This document shows, piece by piece, positions 27,478 to 35,847 of a stretch of DNA of 64,000 nt. How positions within the stretch are numbered: the stretch's first letter is position 1; each line of letters starts with the position of its first letter. The translations under genes and the position numbers were made by a program. Below the pieces are notes generated by a model. It was given only the letters and a program-made list of their open reading frames with translations, did not search any database and was not told where the DNA came from. Origin of the DNA: Acidimicrobiales bacterium (GTDB lineage: Bacteria; Actinomycetota; Acidimicrobiia; Acidimicrobiales; SZUA-35); contig JANQPB010000024.1 of assembly GCA_028285495.1 (NCBI GenBank), positions 124,001-188,000 of the forward strand, given 5' to 3'.

Positions 27478-27641
27478 GGGCCGATGATGGCGGCGGCGGG
27501 TCGGACCGGCAACCGGGTTTGCCTCGCTGTCGTCCTGCGGGCCCGGTCGCCGGACGGGAATGGTTCTCACTTGTTCTCAGTTCGGGCATCTCCTAGGTTC
27601 CGGAGCACCAACGAGCCACAGTCAGGCAACCAGGGGGACCC

Positions 27642-28844
27642 ATGAGACTGGATATCGCGAACCACCACTTGCACGAGGTGAGCCGGCGGAAGGCCTTGAA
27701 GTTCGGCGCCGGAGCCGCCGCGGCCGCCGCCGCGGTGTCGACCCTCGGCGACGTGGTGCCCGCCGATGCCGCCGGTGGTGGTGGCCGCCGCTTCACCGAC
27801 GAGATGTTCGACTTCGAGGACGTGCTGGCCAACGGCTGGGGCATCAGTCCCTACGGCGCGGACGACCAGCGGGGGACCCTCAACGAGGTCACGCCGAAGC
27901 GAACGGCCAGGGCGATGAAGCTCGCCCTCGGTGCCGGCAGGAAGGTCGAGTCGTATCAGCTCGGTGAGGAGATGTTCAACGGCTTCCCCGCCTTCCCGAG
28001 CGACCCGCCGCGACTCCACGACATGTTCCTGCTCGTCGGCGGTATCGAGGCGCCGCAGGACTTCGTCGACGCCGGCGGCATCCAGAGCTTCACCGAGCCA
28101 CTCGGCGCGAACCAGCTGACCGGCCTCGAGGAGCGGTTCGACCAGAACTTCACGTTCCAGATCGCCACCCAGGTCGACGGGCTGAACCACGTGGGGACCG
28201 GCCAGTGGTACTACAACAACAACCGGCTCGACGACATGATCACCCCGACCGGCACCACTGTGCTCGGCAACGAGTCGATGGGTCCGATCGCCACCCGCGG
28301 CATCATCATCGACATCGTCGGCCTGAAGGTGGCGGCCGGCAAGACCGAGGACTTCTTCATCGCCGCGAACGGCGAGCCCGTGCTGCGCGACAACTACCGC
28401 ATCACGATCGACGACATCGAGCACGCGCTCTACCGCCAGCGCTTCGACCGCAAGATCCTCCCCGGCGACGTGCCCATCCTCCACACCGGTTGGACCCACC
28501 TGGCCCGCAGCGATCCCGGTCGTTACCTCACCCAGGAACCGGGCATCTACCTGGCCGAGGCTCGCTGGTTCGCCGACAAGAAGGTGGCCATGATCGCCGG
28601 CGACGCCTGGGGCCTCGAGGTGGTCGACCCGGCCGTGACCGAGGGGTTCGTGTTCCCCTGCCACCAGGAGCTGTTCGGCAAGTACGGCATCCGCATCGGC
28701 GAGGGCTTCGTGACCGATTCGGCCATCGCCGACAACGTGTACGAGGGTCTGCTCGTGATCACGCCGGAGAACGTGCCCGGCGCCACCTGCGGGTCGAGCG
28801 CGCCGACGTTGCTCTCGAGCCGTCGGACCCGCCCCCGCTCCTAG
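27642..28844 (+). CDS. Tat-exported cyclase family (kynurenine-formamidase-like) protein
   Basis: A 400-residue protein with an N-terminal twin-arginine-like signal (HEVSRRKALKFGAGAAAAAA) followed by a cyclase-family domain (PF04199-like). Visible elements are NGWGISPYGADDQRGTLNEV, FQIATQVDGLNHVGTGQWYY, RGIIIDIVGLKVAAGK and DVPILHTGWTHLA. The family's metal motif HxGTHxDxPxH is altered here to DGLNHVGTG, so metal binding may differ. Related proteins hydrolyse cyclic amides or N-formylkynurenine. The C-terminus (SSRRTRPRS) runs almost into the 30-bp tandem repeat. The gene stands alone; ATG 27642 follows CAGGGGGACCC. Confidence 0.78.
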   Translation: MRLDIANHHLHEVSRRKALKFGAGAAAAAAAVSTLGDVVPADAAGGGGRRFTDEMFDFEDVLANGWGISPYGADDQRGTLNEVTPKRTARAMKLALGAGRKVESYQLGEEMFNGFPAFPSDPPRLHDMFLLVGGIEAPQDFVDAGGIQSFTEPLGANQLTGLEERFDQNFTFQIATQVDGLNHVGTGQWYYNNNRLDDMITPTGTTVLGNESMGPIATRGIIIDIVGLKVAAGKTEDFFIAANGEPVLRDNYRITIDDIEHALYRQRFDRKILPGDVPILHTGWTHLARSDPGRYLTQEPGIYLAEARWFADKKVAMIAGDAWGLEVVDPAVTEGFVFPCHQELFGKYGIRIGEGFVTDSAIADNVYEGLLVITPENVPGATCGSSAPTLLSSRRTRPRS

Positions 28845-28920
28845 CGGAGACCGCCGCAGCCGAGCCCGGTCGCCCGACGTCCATCGACGGCGCCGGGTGC
28901 TCGGGCCGGCTGCGCCATCG

Positions 28921-29100
28921 ACCCGGTCGTCCCGGCGGGCTGCGCGATCGGTCCGGTCGTCCCGGCGGGCTGCGCGATCGGTCCGGTCGTCCCGGCGGGC
29001 TGCGCGATCGACCCGGTCGTCCCGGCGGGCTGCGCGATCGACCCGGTCGTCCCGGCGGGCTGCGCGATCGGCCCGGCCGTCCCGGCCGGCATCGGCCGGG
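28921..29100. repeat. 30-bp intergenic tandem repeat
   Basis: Five units of exactly 30 bp (from 28921, 28951, 28981, 29011, 29041) share CCGGTCGTCCCGGCGGGCTG followed by CGCGATCG. Only the first two bases vary (AC or GT). A decayed sixth unit occupies 29071-29100 and a partial unit precedes at about 28901. The array lies between the ends of the cyclase gene and the convergent HAD gene and ends exactly at the HAD stop codon. The small palindromes CGATCG and CCCGGCGGG occur in every unit. There are no unique spacers. Confidence 0.9.
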
Positions 29101-29862
29101 TCAGCCGGAGGCGAGGCGCTGGTCGACCAGCGAGGCCAGATCGTCGGCGACGACCGCCGGCACCGGGTCGACCGGCAGGTCGTCTGCCGACGTGACCCCG
29201 CTCAGCACCAGCCCGAAGTCGTAGCCGAGCTCGACGGCGAACAGGCCGTCCGAGTCGGGCCGGTCGCCGACCATCAGTCCCCGGCGGCCGAGCCGTTCCC
29301 GGACCAGCGTCGCCGCCGTCGAGTGCGGCTTGCCGGCGTAGGTCGGAGCCACCTCGGCCGCGGTGGCGATGGCGGCCACGATGGCCCCGCCGCCCGGCTT
29401 CAGGCCATCGGCCGTCGGGTAGGTGGGGTCGTGGTTGGTGCCGACCAGTCTGGCTCCGCCCCGCACGGCGAGCATCGCCCGACCGAGCTCGTCGTAGTCG
29501 AAGCCGGGGTCGATGCCGACGATCACCAGCTCGGCCGGCCCCTCCCGCACGACGGACCCGCCCCGCTTCCCGACCGCCTCGTCGATCCCCGGGCCGCCGA
29601 CCACGACCACCCGGTCGCCGGGCGAGACCAGCCCACCGGCGGCCATCGCCGACGTCAGCACGGAGCCGGTGGCGTCGATCCCGTGGCCGGCCAGCTTGGC
29701 CTCCTGCTCGCCCTCGGTCAGGCGCGACATGTTGGTCACGAACAGCACGTCGGCGCCGGCCGACTGCAACCGCTCGACCGCAGCGGCGGCCCCCGGGATC
29801 GGCTCGTCCCCCAACCAGATGACGCCGTCGAGATCCAGGACCCAGGGTTCGATCACGGCCAC
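29101..29862 (-). CDS. HAD-IIA family phosphatase (NagD-like)
   Basis: A 253-residue phosphatase. HAD motif I is VLDLDGVIWLGDEPIPGAAA, motif II LFVTNMSR, and motif IV MVGDRPDSDGLFAVELG; the C2a-type cap between them holds GTNHDPTYPTADGLKPGGGA. The GKPHS motif (AGKPHSTAATLV) carries the motif III Lys. NagD-like enzymes dephosphorylate nucleotides and sugar phosphates; 4-nitrophenyl phosphate is the usual test substrate. The start is GTG 29862. The stop codon abuts the 30-bp repeat array. The next gene upstream is 41 bp away on the same strand. Confidence 0.88.
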   Translation of the reverse strand: MAVIEPWVLDLDGVIWLGDEPIPGAAAAVERLQSAGADVLFVTNMSRLTEGEQEAKLAGHGIDATGSVLTSAMAAGGLVSPGDRVVVVGGPGIDEAVGKRGGSVVREGPAELVIVGIDPGFDYDELGRAMLAVRGGARLVGTNHDPTYPTADGLKPGGGAIVAAIATAAEVAPTYAGKPHSTAATLVRERLGRRGLMVGDRPDSDGLFAVELGYDFGLVLSGVTSADDLPVDPVPAVVADDLASLVDQRLASG

Positions 29863-29903
29863 AGGCTAGCGACGCGCCTGCGTCGGCCCGGCTCGGCCCG
29901 CGC

Positions 29904-30776
29904 TCAGCGGTAGCGGGCGATGGCCTCCGCGGTCGCAGCCCGGTAGCCGCCACCGAACTTGATGGCATGGACCGCCAGCGGCGCCAGCTGGTGCAGCGCC
30001 ACCCGCTCCTCCCACCCGTCGGCCAGCGGGTGCGCCTCGTGGTAGGCGGCGAAGCAGGCCGGACCGAAGCCGCCGAACAGCCGCATCATCGCCAGGTCGA
30101 ACTCGCGGTGGCCGCCGTGGGCCGCCGGGTCGATCAGCCAGCTCCGGCCGGTGCCGTCGACGATCCGGTTGCCGGCCCACAGATCGCCGTGCAGCCGAGC
30201 CGGCGGCTCGGGCGGACCGCCGATTGCATCGAGCCGACCGGCCAAGGCGTCGAGCGCAGCGACGTCGTCCGGGGCCAGCGCCCCGCCGTCGGCCGCCAGC
30301 CGGGCCAGCGGACGCAGCCGGCGCTCGGCGTAGAACTCGCTCCACGTGTCGCAGGGGTCGTTCGGCAGTCCTCGACTGCCGGTGGTCCGCCGGTCCTCCC
30401 GACCGAAGCGGGGCGCGCCGACGCGGTGCAGCTCGGCCAGGGCCCGCCCGACCGCCTCCTCGTCCGGCCCGACCCCCCGTCGCTCGTCGACCCAGGCCAG
30501 CACCAGGAGCGGCGGCTCGTCCGCCCATCCGAGGACCTCCGGCACTGACAGCCCTCGACCGCCGCGGCCGGCGGCCAGGCCATCGCGCAGCCAGGCCAAC
30601 CCCGCCGCCTCGGTCGAGAAGACGTGCGGCGGCGGGTTCCGGTGGGTCTTGGCGAAGACCGTGGCGCCATCGTCGAGCTCGACCCGGAACGATTCGGCCA
30701 CGTCGCCGCCGCCCAACCGATCGGCCCGACGAACCCCGGATCCGACGAGCGCGGCGATCGTCGCCAGGTCGATCAA
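29904..30776 (-). CDS. Fructosamine kinase family protein
   Basis: About 290 residues with the APH/fructosamine-3-kinase layout: RRADRLGGGDVAESFRVELD near the N-terminus, FAKTHRNPP (ATP Lys), the catalytic loop ARLHGDLWAGNRIVDGTGRS, and LIDPAAHGGHREFDLAMMRL (DFG-like Asp). Members phosphorylate ketosamines or ribulosamines on glycated proteins so that they break down. The start is uncertain: TTG 30776 is preferred because the family begins at this point and a longer ATG start at 30893 would overlap the SDR gene by 74 bp with an Arg/Pro-rich leader. It lies between HAD and SDR genes on the same strand, probably one operon. Confidence 0.82.
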   Translation of the reverse strand: MIDLATIAALVGSGVRRADRLGGGDVAESFRVELDDGATVFAKTHRNPPPHVFSTEAAGLAWLRDGLAAGRGGRGLSVPEVLGWADEPPLLVLAWVDERRGVGPDEEAVGRALAELHRVGAPRFGREDRRTTGSRGLPNDPCDTWSEFYAERRLRPLARLAADGGALAPDDVAALDALAGRLDAIGGPPEPPARLHGDLWAGNRIVDGTGRSWLIDPAAHGGHREFDLAMMRLFGGFGPACFAAYHEAHPLADGWEERVALHQLAPLAVHAIKFGGGYRAATAEAIARYR

Positions 30777-30819
30777 CGGGCGGCGTCCCGACCGGCGGCG
30801 CCCGCTGCGGGGGCGCCGA

Positions 30820-31686
30820 TCACCCGACGGCGCCCGGGCCCCAGATCCGGCCGGGGTCGGACTGGTCGGTCGCCCTGGCTGCGCCGGTGCCACGGTCGAC
30901 GTTGAGGTTCACGCCGTTGAGGTAGCTCGACGACCGCTCGTCGGCCAGGAACAACATGGCCGGGGCCATCTCGTCCGGTCGGGCGATCCGGCCGGCGACC
31001 GCCCTGGCGTGGTCGATGACGTCGTTACCCATGCCCCGACGGAAGTCGTCGATGATCGACGTGTCGGTGATGCCGGGGCAGACGCTGTTCATGCGGATGT
31101 CGTTCGGCAGGAGCTGCACCGATCGCCACAGCGTGTAGTACTGCACCGCCTCCTTCGACAGCGTGTAGCCGTCGCCGACGATGTCGGGGTTGGCGTCGAT
31201 CCAGGCCAGTCCCTCGCCGTAGGTCGTGGCCGCCATCAGCTCCCGGTGGGCGCGCTCCCGGTCCGGCCAGTTGCGACCGGCGGTCGAGGCGACGTGCACA
31301 ACCGACCCGCCGCCCTGCAGCCTCGGCAGCAGCGACTCGGTGAGGTAGCGGAGGCCGAGCCAGTTGATCCGCATCACTTGCTGGCCGCTGAAGCGGCCGC
31401 CGTTCGGCACGCCGGCGCAGTTGACGAGGACGTCGACCCGTCGGGGGAGTCGGGCCACCGTCGTGTCGATCGAGACCGGGTCGGCCAGGTCGCAGAAGTG
31501 GCGGGCGGCCGGGCGCTCGTCGGTCTTCTCGGGGTCGGCCACGTCGAGGGCGTGCACGGCGGCGCCGGCCCGAACGAACAGCCGCAGCGCCTCGGCCCCC
31601 ATGCCGGACGAGGTGCCGGTGAGCACCACGGTCCGACCGGTGAAGTCGAGCAGCCCGGTCGTGGTGGTCGACGTCGCCGAGGTCAT
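30820..31686 (-). CDS. Short-chain dehydrogenase/reductase
   Basis: A 288-residue SDR. The Rossmann cofactor motif is TVVLTGTSSGMGAEALRLF, the NAG motif is LVNCAGVPNGG, and the catalytic Tyr-Lys pair is in YTLSKEAVQYY, preceded by the Ser strand VVHVASTAGRN. It closes with ARPDEMAPAMLFLADERSSS, typical of classical SDRs using NAD(P). The substrate is unknown; hydroxysteroid-dehydrogenase-like members share this style. ATG 31686 is chosen over an upstream Arg-rich extension. It diverges from the gene at 31760, with only 73 bp between. Confidence 0.88.
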   Translation of the reverse strand: MTSATSTTTTGLLDFTGRTVVLTGTSSGMGAEALRLFVRAGAAVHALDVADPEKTDERPAARHFCDLADPVSIDTTVARLPRRVDVLVNCAGVPNGGRFSGQQVMRINWLGLRYLTESLLPRLQGGGSVVHVASTAGRNWPDRERAHRELMAATTYGEGLAWIDANPDIVGDGYTLSKEAVQYYTLWRSVQLLPNDIRMNSVCPGITDTSIIDDFRRGMGNDVIDHARAVAGRIARPDEMAPAMLFLADERSSSYLNGVNLNVDRGTGAARATDQSDPGRIWGPGAVG

Positions 31687-31759
31687 CGAGCCCACCCTAC
31701 TGGGAGCGCCCGCCCGGGGGTGGCTCGCCGTCGGTGCCGTCGGGTACTGTCCCTGAACC

Positions 31760-32452
31760 ATGGCCGACCCGAGCAAGCCCCGCAGCCCGTTCGCCCCGTG
31801 GGACCGGCGGGAGCTGCCGGGGCGCTTCTCGGTCGAGGACACGGCCAAGCGGGTCGGGCACTACAAGTGGCTGGAGATGCGAATCTTCGAGCTGATGGGC
31901 GGCTGGGTGGCCACCGTGCCCGAGCTCGACATCAAGCTCCGGCTCGGTACCCACTGCTACCACCACGCCTTCCACTCCGAGCTGTGGCACAAGCGCCTGC
32001 CCGAGCTGCGGGAGATGAACCCCGAGCGGCTCACCCTGCCGCCGAACGAGGAGATGGAGGCCTTCGTCGAGGCGCTCGGTCGGCCCGAGACGCCGGGCGA
32101 GACGATCGAGAAGCTGGTCGGCCTCTACCGGGTGCTGCTGCCCCACCTGATCTCGGCCTACACCTACCACCTCAACAACACGAGCCAGATCACCGACGCT
32201 CCGACCATCCGCTCGCTCAACTTCTGCCTCCAGGACGACATGGACGAGTGGCGGGAGGGCGAGATGATCATCCAGTCGCTGATCGAGACGCCCGAGGAGG
32301 TCGACCGGGCTGCGACCCGCCAGGCCGAGCTGACCAAGCTGATGGTGGCCGCCGGCGGCGTCGTCGGGCCCGGCTCGATCGGCTCGTTCGACGTCGACGA
32401 CCACGCACCGGATGGCGCCGCCGACCCCGCGGCGGCACCGGCCGCCGACTGA
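31760..32452 (+). CDS. Conserved hypothetical protein with ferritin-like features
   Basis: 230 residues, mostly helical. GHYKWLEMRIFELMGGWVAT and THCYHHAFHSELWHKRLPEL place Glu and His residues in a pattern like a ferritin-like diiron bundle (E...ExxH), but a full second EXXH half is not clear. The C-terminus is an acidic Ala/Pro-rich tail. The next gene begins 5 bp after its stop, so the two are an operon. No name can be given with confidence. The protein lacks a signal peptide. Confidence 0.55.
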   Translation: MADPSKPRSPFAPWDRRELPGRFSVEDTAKRVGHYKWLEMRIFELMGGWVATVPELDIKLRLGTHCYHHAFHSELWHKRLPELREMNPERLTLPPNEEMEAFVEALGRPETPGETIEKLVGLYRVLLPHLISAYTYHLNNTSQITDAPTIRSLNFCLQDDMDEWREGEMIIQSLIETPEEVDRAATRQAELTKLMVAAGGVVGPGSIGSFDVDDHAPDGAADPAAAPAAD

Positions 32453-32456
32453 GTCG

Positions 32457-33029
32457 ATGATCGTCGTCCGACCCGAGACGTACACCAAGGTCGACTTCGA
32501 CGCCGAGCGCATCGCCACCCTGGCCCAGCGCTCCCTCGAGGGGGTCGCCGAGCTGCCGGACGACCTCGAGGTCACCGTCGACGTCGACGAGGACCAGGCC
32601 ACGAACCGGGTCCGGGTGGCCGAGCTCGACCCGGTCCGGTTGGAGGTCGACGGCGGCGCCATCGAGCACTACCGCCAGCCCCGCACGCTGGGTGACCTGG
32701 AGAGCCTGATCACCTTCACCCGGCTGTTCCTGGAGCTGGCCGACCGGCGCTCGTCGACCTTCGGCGCCCCGGCCATCGGGTCCGACCTGTCCCACGCCAA
32801 CCGGATGGCGTGGGACGTCAACCTGTACGGGCGGGCCGCTCGCCACGGGCTGCGGATCCACCAGCCCCGCTACCGCTACAACTTCCGCAACCGCCACGGG
32901 TTCAGCGACCGGGCGGACCGGGCGTTCGACGAGCTGTGGGCGGCGGACGAGCTGACGTGGGCCCGGATCGTCGAGTTGTCCGACGCCGCCGTCGATCCGG
33001 TCAACGTGTCACCGACCGCGCCGGAGTAG
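32457..33029 (+). CDS. Conserved hypothetical protein, partner of the ferritin-like gene
   Basis: A 190-residue soluble protein starting MIVVRPETYTKVDFDAERIA. It has a short alpha/beta N-terminal part (LEVTVDVDEDQATNRVRVAE) followed by a helical region with LESLITFTRLFLELADRRSS, MAWDVNLYGRAARHGLRIHQ and PRYRYNFRNRHGFSDRADRA. No known family was recognised. The 5-bp spacing to the gene before it implies joint translation and related function. Confidence 0.55.
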   Translation: MIVVRPETYTKVDFDAERIATLAQRSLEGVAELPDDLEVTVDVDEDQATNRVRVAELDPVRLEVDGGAIEHYRQPRTLGDLESLITFTRLFLELADRRSSTFGAPAIGSDLSHANRMAWDVNLYGRAARHGLRIHQPRYRYNFRNRHGFSDRADRAFDELWAADELTWARIVELSDAAVDPVNVSPTAPE

Positions 33030-33087
33030 GGGGCCACGGGTCTCGGCGTGGTGGACCCGTCGAGGTCGCGTCGAGCTGGCGTCGACG

Positions 33088-33447
33088 TCAGGCCAGGTCG
33101 TGCATCGACACGCCCTCGAGCAGGTCGATGTCGGGCTCGGCCAGGAGCAGCGGCACCGTTGCGGTTGCCATCGTCACCATCTCGTCGGCGTCGAAGTGCT
33201 CCCGCTTGGCCGCCGCCGAGTCCCACTTCTCGACGATCACGAGGCGGCCGGGGTCGGTTGCGGACACGGTCAGATCGATGTTCCGGCACGCCGGCCGGCC
33301 CCGGCTGAGCACGACGTACCGGGCCAGGATGTCGAGCAGCGGACCCGGCTGCCCGGTCCGGAAGCTCATCAGCACCATCACCGGTTCGACCTCGGACGGG
33401 TCTTCCGATCGGTCTGTCGCCACGTCCGCTCGCTGCTCATCGCTCAT
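33088..33447 (-). CDS. Antibiotic-biosynthesis-monooxygenase (ABM) domain protein
   Basis: A 119-residue protein with a dimeric ferredoxin-like ABM fold: VMVLMSFRTGQPGPLLDILA at the start of the domain, GRPACRNIDLTVSATDPGRL in the middle, and FVIVEKWDS-like VIVEKWDSAAAKREHFDADE near the end. ABM proteins include small quinol monooxygenases and heme degraders, and many have no assigned reaction. ATG 33447 is chosen; upstream in-frame codons overlap likely promoter DNA for the divergent sigma factor gene. Confidence 0.75.
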   Translation of the reverse strand: MSDEQRADVATDRSEDPSEVEPVMVLMSFRTGQPGPLLDILARYVVLSRGRPACRNIDLTVSATDPGRLVIVEKWDSAAAKREHFDADEMVTMATATVPLLLAEPDIDLLEGVSMHDLA

Positions 33448-33685
33448 GGCGATCCGTCGACCTCCATCCATGCTCAAGCTGGTCGGGCGGTCTGCCGACA
33501 CTCTCAGCACGGTCTCAGCGCAACGCCCGGCCAGGCAAATCTGCCGGGTTTTCGAGGCTGCAAGGCGTCTTCCGACGAATACACTTGGATAACGCATCAT
33601 CGGCCAGCAGTTGTTAGCCTCGCTCTAGCACGTCGGCCGGACCGGGAGGTTGACCCCTCCTCGGGAGACGAGAGGTAGGGATTCC

Positions 33686-34621
33686 TTGGCTAAGGAGCGC
33701 GTCGAGCGGGACGAGGAAGATCTCGTCAGGCTGTACCTCACCGATATCGGTCAGTACCCACTGCTGACCAAGGAAGACGAAGTCCGCCTCGCCCAGGCCA
33801 TCGAGCGGGGCAAGGAGGCCTCGGATGAGCTCGAGGCCGACGAGGACGTTCCGGTCGCACGCAAGCGCGAGCTGCGCCGGGTCGTTCGCAAGGGCCGCGA
33901 GGCCGAGCGCACGTTCGTGCAGTCGAACCTCCGCCTCGTCGTATCGATCGCCAAGAAGTACCAGGCCTCCGGGCTGCCCCTGCTCGACCTGATCCAGGAG
34001 GGCAACCTCGGCCTGATGCACGCCGTCGAGAAGTTCGACTGGCGCAAGGGCTTCAAGTTCTCCACCTATGCCACCTGGTGGATCCGTCAGGCGATCACCC
34101 GCGGCATCGCCAACACGGGCCGGACCATCCGGCTCCCCGTGCACGCCGGCGACACGCTGGCCCGCCTGCAGAAGGCGAGGGCCCGGCTCGAGCTCAAGTA
34201 CGGCCGCCCGGCCACGCTCACCGAGCTGGCCACCGAGGTCGAGATGCCGGAAGACAAGGTGACCGAGGCCCTCCGCTTCGCCGCCGAGCCGCTCTCGCTG
34301 TCGGAGCCCCTCCGGGAAGACGGCGACGCCGAGCTGGGCGACGTGGTCGAGGATCGCTCGGCCGACTCGCCGTTCGAGGTGGCGGCCACCGCGCTGCTGC
34401 CCGACGAGATCTCCCGGTTGCTCGCCCCACTCGACGAGCGTGAGCGCGAGATCCTGAAGCTCCGATTCGGGCTCGATCGGGGCGAGCCTCGCACCCTGGA
34501 AGAGGTCGGCGAGTACTTCAACCTCACCCGGGAGCGGATCCGCCAGATCGAGGCACGGGCGATGTCGAAGCTCCGGCACCCCTCGTCCGACACCGGCGCT
34601 CGCGACCTGCTGGCCGTCTGA
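33686..34621 (+). CDS. Group 2 (RpoD/SigA-related) RNA polymerase sigma factor
   Basis: A 311-residue sigma factor with all regions from 1.2 on: DLVRLYLTDIGQYPLLTKED (1.2), NLRLVVSIAKKYQASGLPLL and QEGNLGLMHAVEKFDWRKGF (2.1-2.2), KFSTYATWWIRQAITRGIAN (2.3-2.4), region 3 RPATLTELATEVEMPEDKV, and 4.2 LEEVGEYFNLTRERIRQIEA. It lacks the long region 1.1 of a primary sigma, so it is an HrdB-like alternative (group 2) factor. TTG 33686 with AGAGGTAGGG upstream is preferred; a TTG at 33650 is possible. Its target promoters should resemble housekeeping -10/-35 elements. Confidence 0.92.
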   Translation: MAKERVERDEEDLVRLYLTDIGQYPLLTKEDEVRLAQAIERGKEASDELEADEDVPVARKRELRRVVRKGREAERTFVQSNLRLVVSIAKKYQASGLPLLDLIQEGNLGLMHAVEKFDWRKGFKFSTYATWWIRQAITRGIANTGRTIRLPVHAGDTLARLQKARARLELKYGRPATLTELATEVEMPEDKVTEALRFAAEPLSLSEPLREDGDAELGDVVEDRSADSPFEVAATALLPDEISRLLAPLDEREREILKLRFGLDRGEPRTLEEVGEYFNLTRERIRQIEARAMSKLRHPSSDTGARDLLAV

Positions 34622-34625
34622 GCGT

Positions 34626-34642
34626 CACGGCCGCCGGCCGTG
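34626..34642. terminator. Short perfect hairpin after the sigma factor gene
   Basis: CACGGCC (34626-34632) and GGCCGTG (34636-34642) form a 7-bp stem with a 3-nt loop, 4 bp after the sigma stop codon and before the convergent lipoprotein gene. No T-tract follows, so the terminator role is plausible but not firm. Confidence 0.4.
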
Positions 34643-34710
34643 CCCTCGGGTCTCACCCTCGGCAGCCGGCCCGTGGCCAGTCGACGTCGGTCACCGGTCG
34701 CGTGCGTTGC

Positions 34711-35715
34711 TCAGGCGATGCTGACGTCGAGCACGTAGGTGGCGTTGCCGCGGGACGAGCCGACGCAGATCTCGTAGACCCCGTCCTCGGGCAGGGGGAT
34801 GCGGAAGTCGGCGACCTCGTCGATGAGGATCTCGCCTGACGGTGACCGCAGGTCGAACACGGCGTTGGCCTCGGCCGACACCAGGAGCAGGTCGATGTCC
34901 TGCCCCGCTGCGGCCTCGATCGTGTAGCGGTCGCGTTCGGCGGCCAGGACCGCCCCGTCGACCGTGCCCGAGAAGCCGCCGGCGGCGAAGCGGATGGCCC
35001 CGCGGTCGTTGACGGTGTCACCGCACCAGGGGGCGTCGACCCTGGTCGGGGTGTTGTCGTCGATCACGGTGATCGTGAGCCGGTAGTCGGCGCCGGTCGG
35101 TCCGGCGGCGACGCAGATCGCGTAGCTCCCGGCGTCGGTCGGGGCGACGACCCGGTCGGTGAAGGCGTCCGACTCGGTGCCCGCTGGCGTGACGAGGGTG
35201 GCCCGGGCGTCGCCGTCGGTCGAGTCGAGCACGACGGTCAGGATCTGGTCGTCGCCGACGGCGAGGCGGAACAGGTCCTGCTGGTCGGCCGAGGCGGGGT
35301 TGTCGACAACGGCCGACGTGCCGCCCGGTTGGAATCGGATCTCGGTCGGTGCGGCCTCGTCGCAGAAGCCCGGTGGAGTGGCGGTGCCGTCCGAGCTGGC
35401 CAGGCCGTCGCCGTCGCCGTCACCGGCGGTGTCGTCGCCGTTGTCGTCGCCGCCGTCGCCGATCGTCGCTTGGAGGGTCTCCGGGGTCGACGGGTCGGTC
35501 GAGGTCGGGCCATCGAGGTCTTCCAGCGCCGCATCACCCGGCCCGGGGTCGTCCGACGCGAGGCTGCAGGCCGAGGTGAGCACCCCGAGCGTGGCCACGA
35601 GGGCAAGGGCGACCCGACCGGCACCGGGGGTGCGGCGGTACGGCCCGGCGGCACGGGGCCGGGGTCGGGGTCGGCGACGGAACTGGTTTCCGGTCGGCGG
35701 GTCGGTCGGAACCAT
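34711..35715 (-). CDS. Secreted lipoprotein with bacterial pre-peptidase (PPC)-like domains
   Basis: 334 residues. An Arg/Pro-rich N-terminus leads to the hydrophobic stretch GRVALALVATLGVLTSAC, with Cys as probable lipidation site. An Asp/Gly/Thr-rich linker is followed by two similar beta-sandwich repeats of about 110 residues (DQQDLFRLAVGDDQILTVVL ... GSYAICVAAGPTG and AERDRYTIEAAAGQDIDLLL ... DGVYEICVGSSRGNATYVLD). These resemble PPC domains, often attached to secreted peptidases, but there is no catalytic domain here. A carrier or ligand-binding role outside the cell is inference. The start may lie further in than GTG 35715. Confidence 0.65.
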   Translation of the reverse strand: MVPTDPPTGNQFRRRPRPRPRAAGPYRRTPGAGRVALALVATLGVLTSACSLASDDPGPGDAALEDLDGPTSTDPSTPETLQATIGDGGDDNGDDTAGDGDGDGLASSDGTATPPGFCDEAAPTEIRFQPGGTSAVVDNPASADQQDLFRLAVGDDQILTVVLDSTDGDARATLVTPAGTESDAFTDRVVAPTDAGSYAICVAAGPTGADYRLTITVIDDNTPTRVDAPWCGDTVNDRGAIRFAAGGFSGTVDGAVLAAERDRYTIEAAAGQDIDLLLVSAEANAVFDLRSPSGEILIDEVADFRIPLPEDGVYEICVGSSRGNATYVLDVSIA

Positions 35716-35788
35716 CGGGCCGATGGTAGTTCGGCCCCTCCGGGCCGATCGGTCGACCCCGGAACCGCCACACGACGACGCCTGGCGT

Positions 35789-35803
35789 CCCCCCCCCCCC
35801 CCC
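35789..35803. repeat. Run of 15 cytosines upstream of the lipoprotein gene
   Basis: An uninterrupted C15 tract (G15 on the gene strand) at 35789-35803 sits between the LPMO gene (stop at 35848) and the lipoprotein gene start (35715), in the latter's 5' region. Tracts of this length are prone to slippage. Confidence 0.9.
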
Positions 35804-35847
35804 GTCCGTTGCCCGGCGGGCTGCGGGCGCCCGCCTCGGGCCCCCGT

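Noticed and set aside
28921..29100. Regular repeats considered as a CRISPR array
   Set aside because: Units are contiguous with no unique spacers, and no cas genes are nearby; it is a simple tandem repeat.
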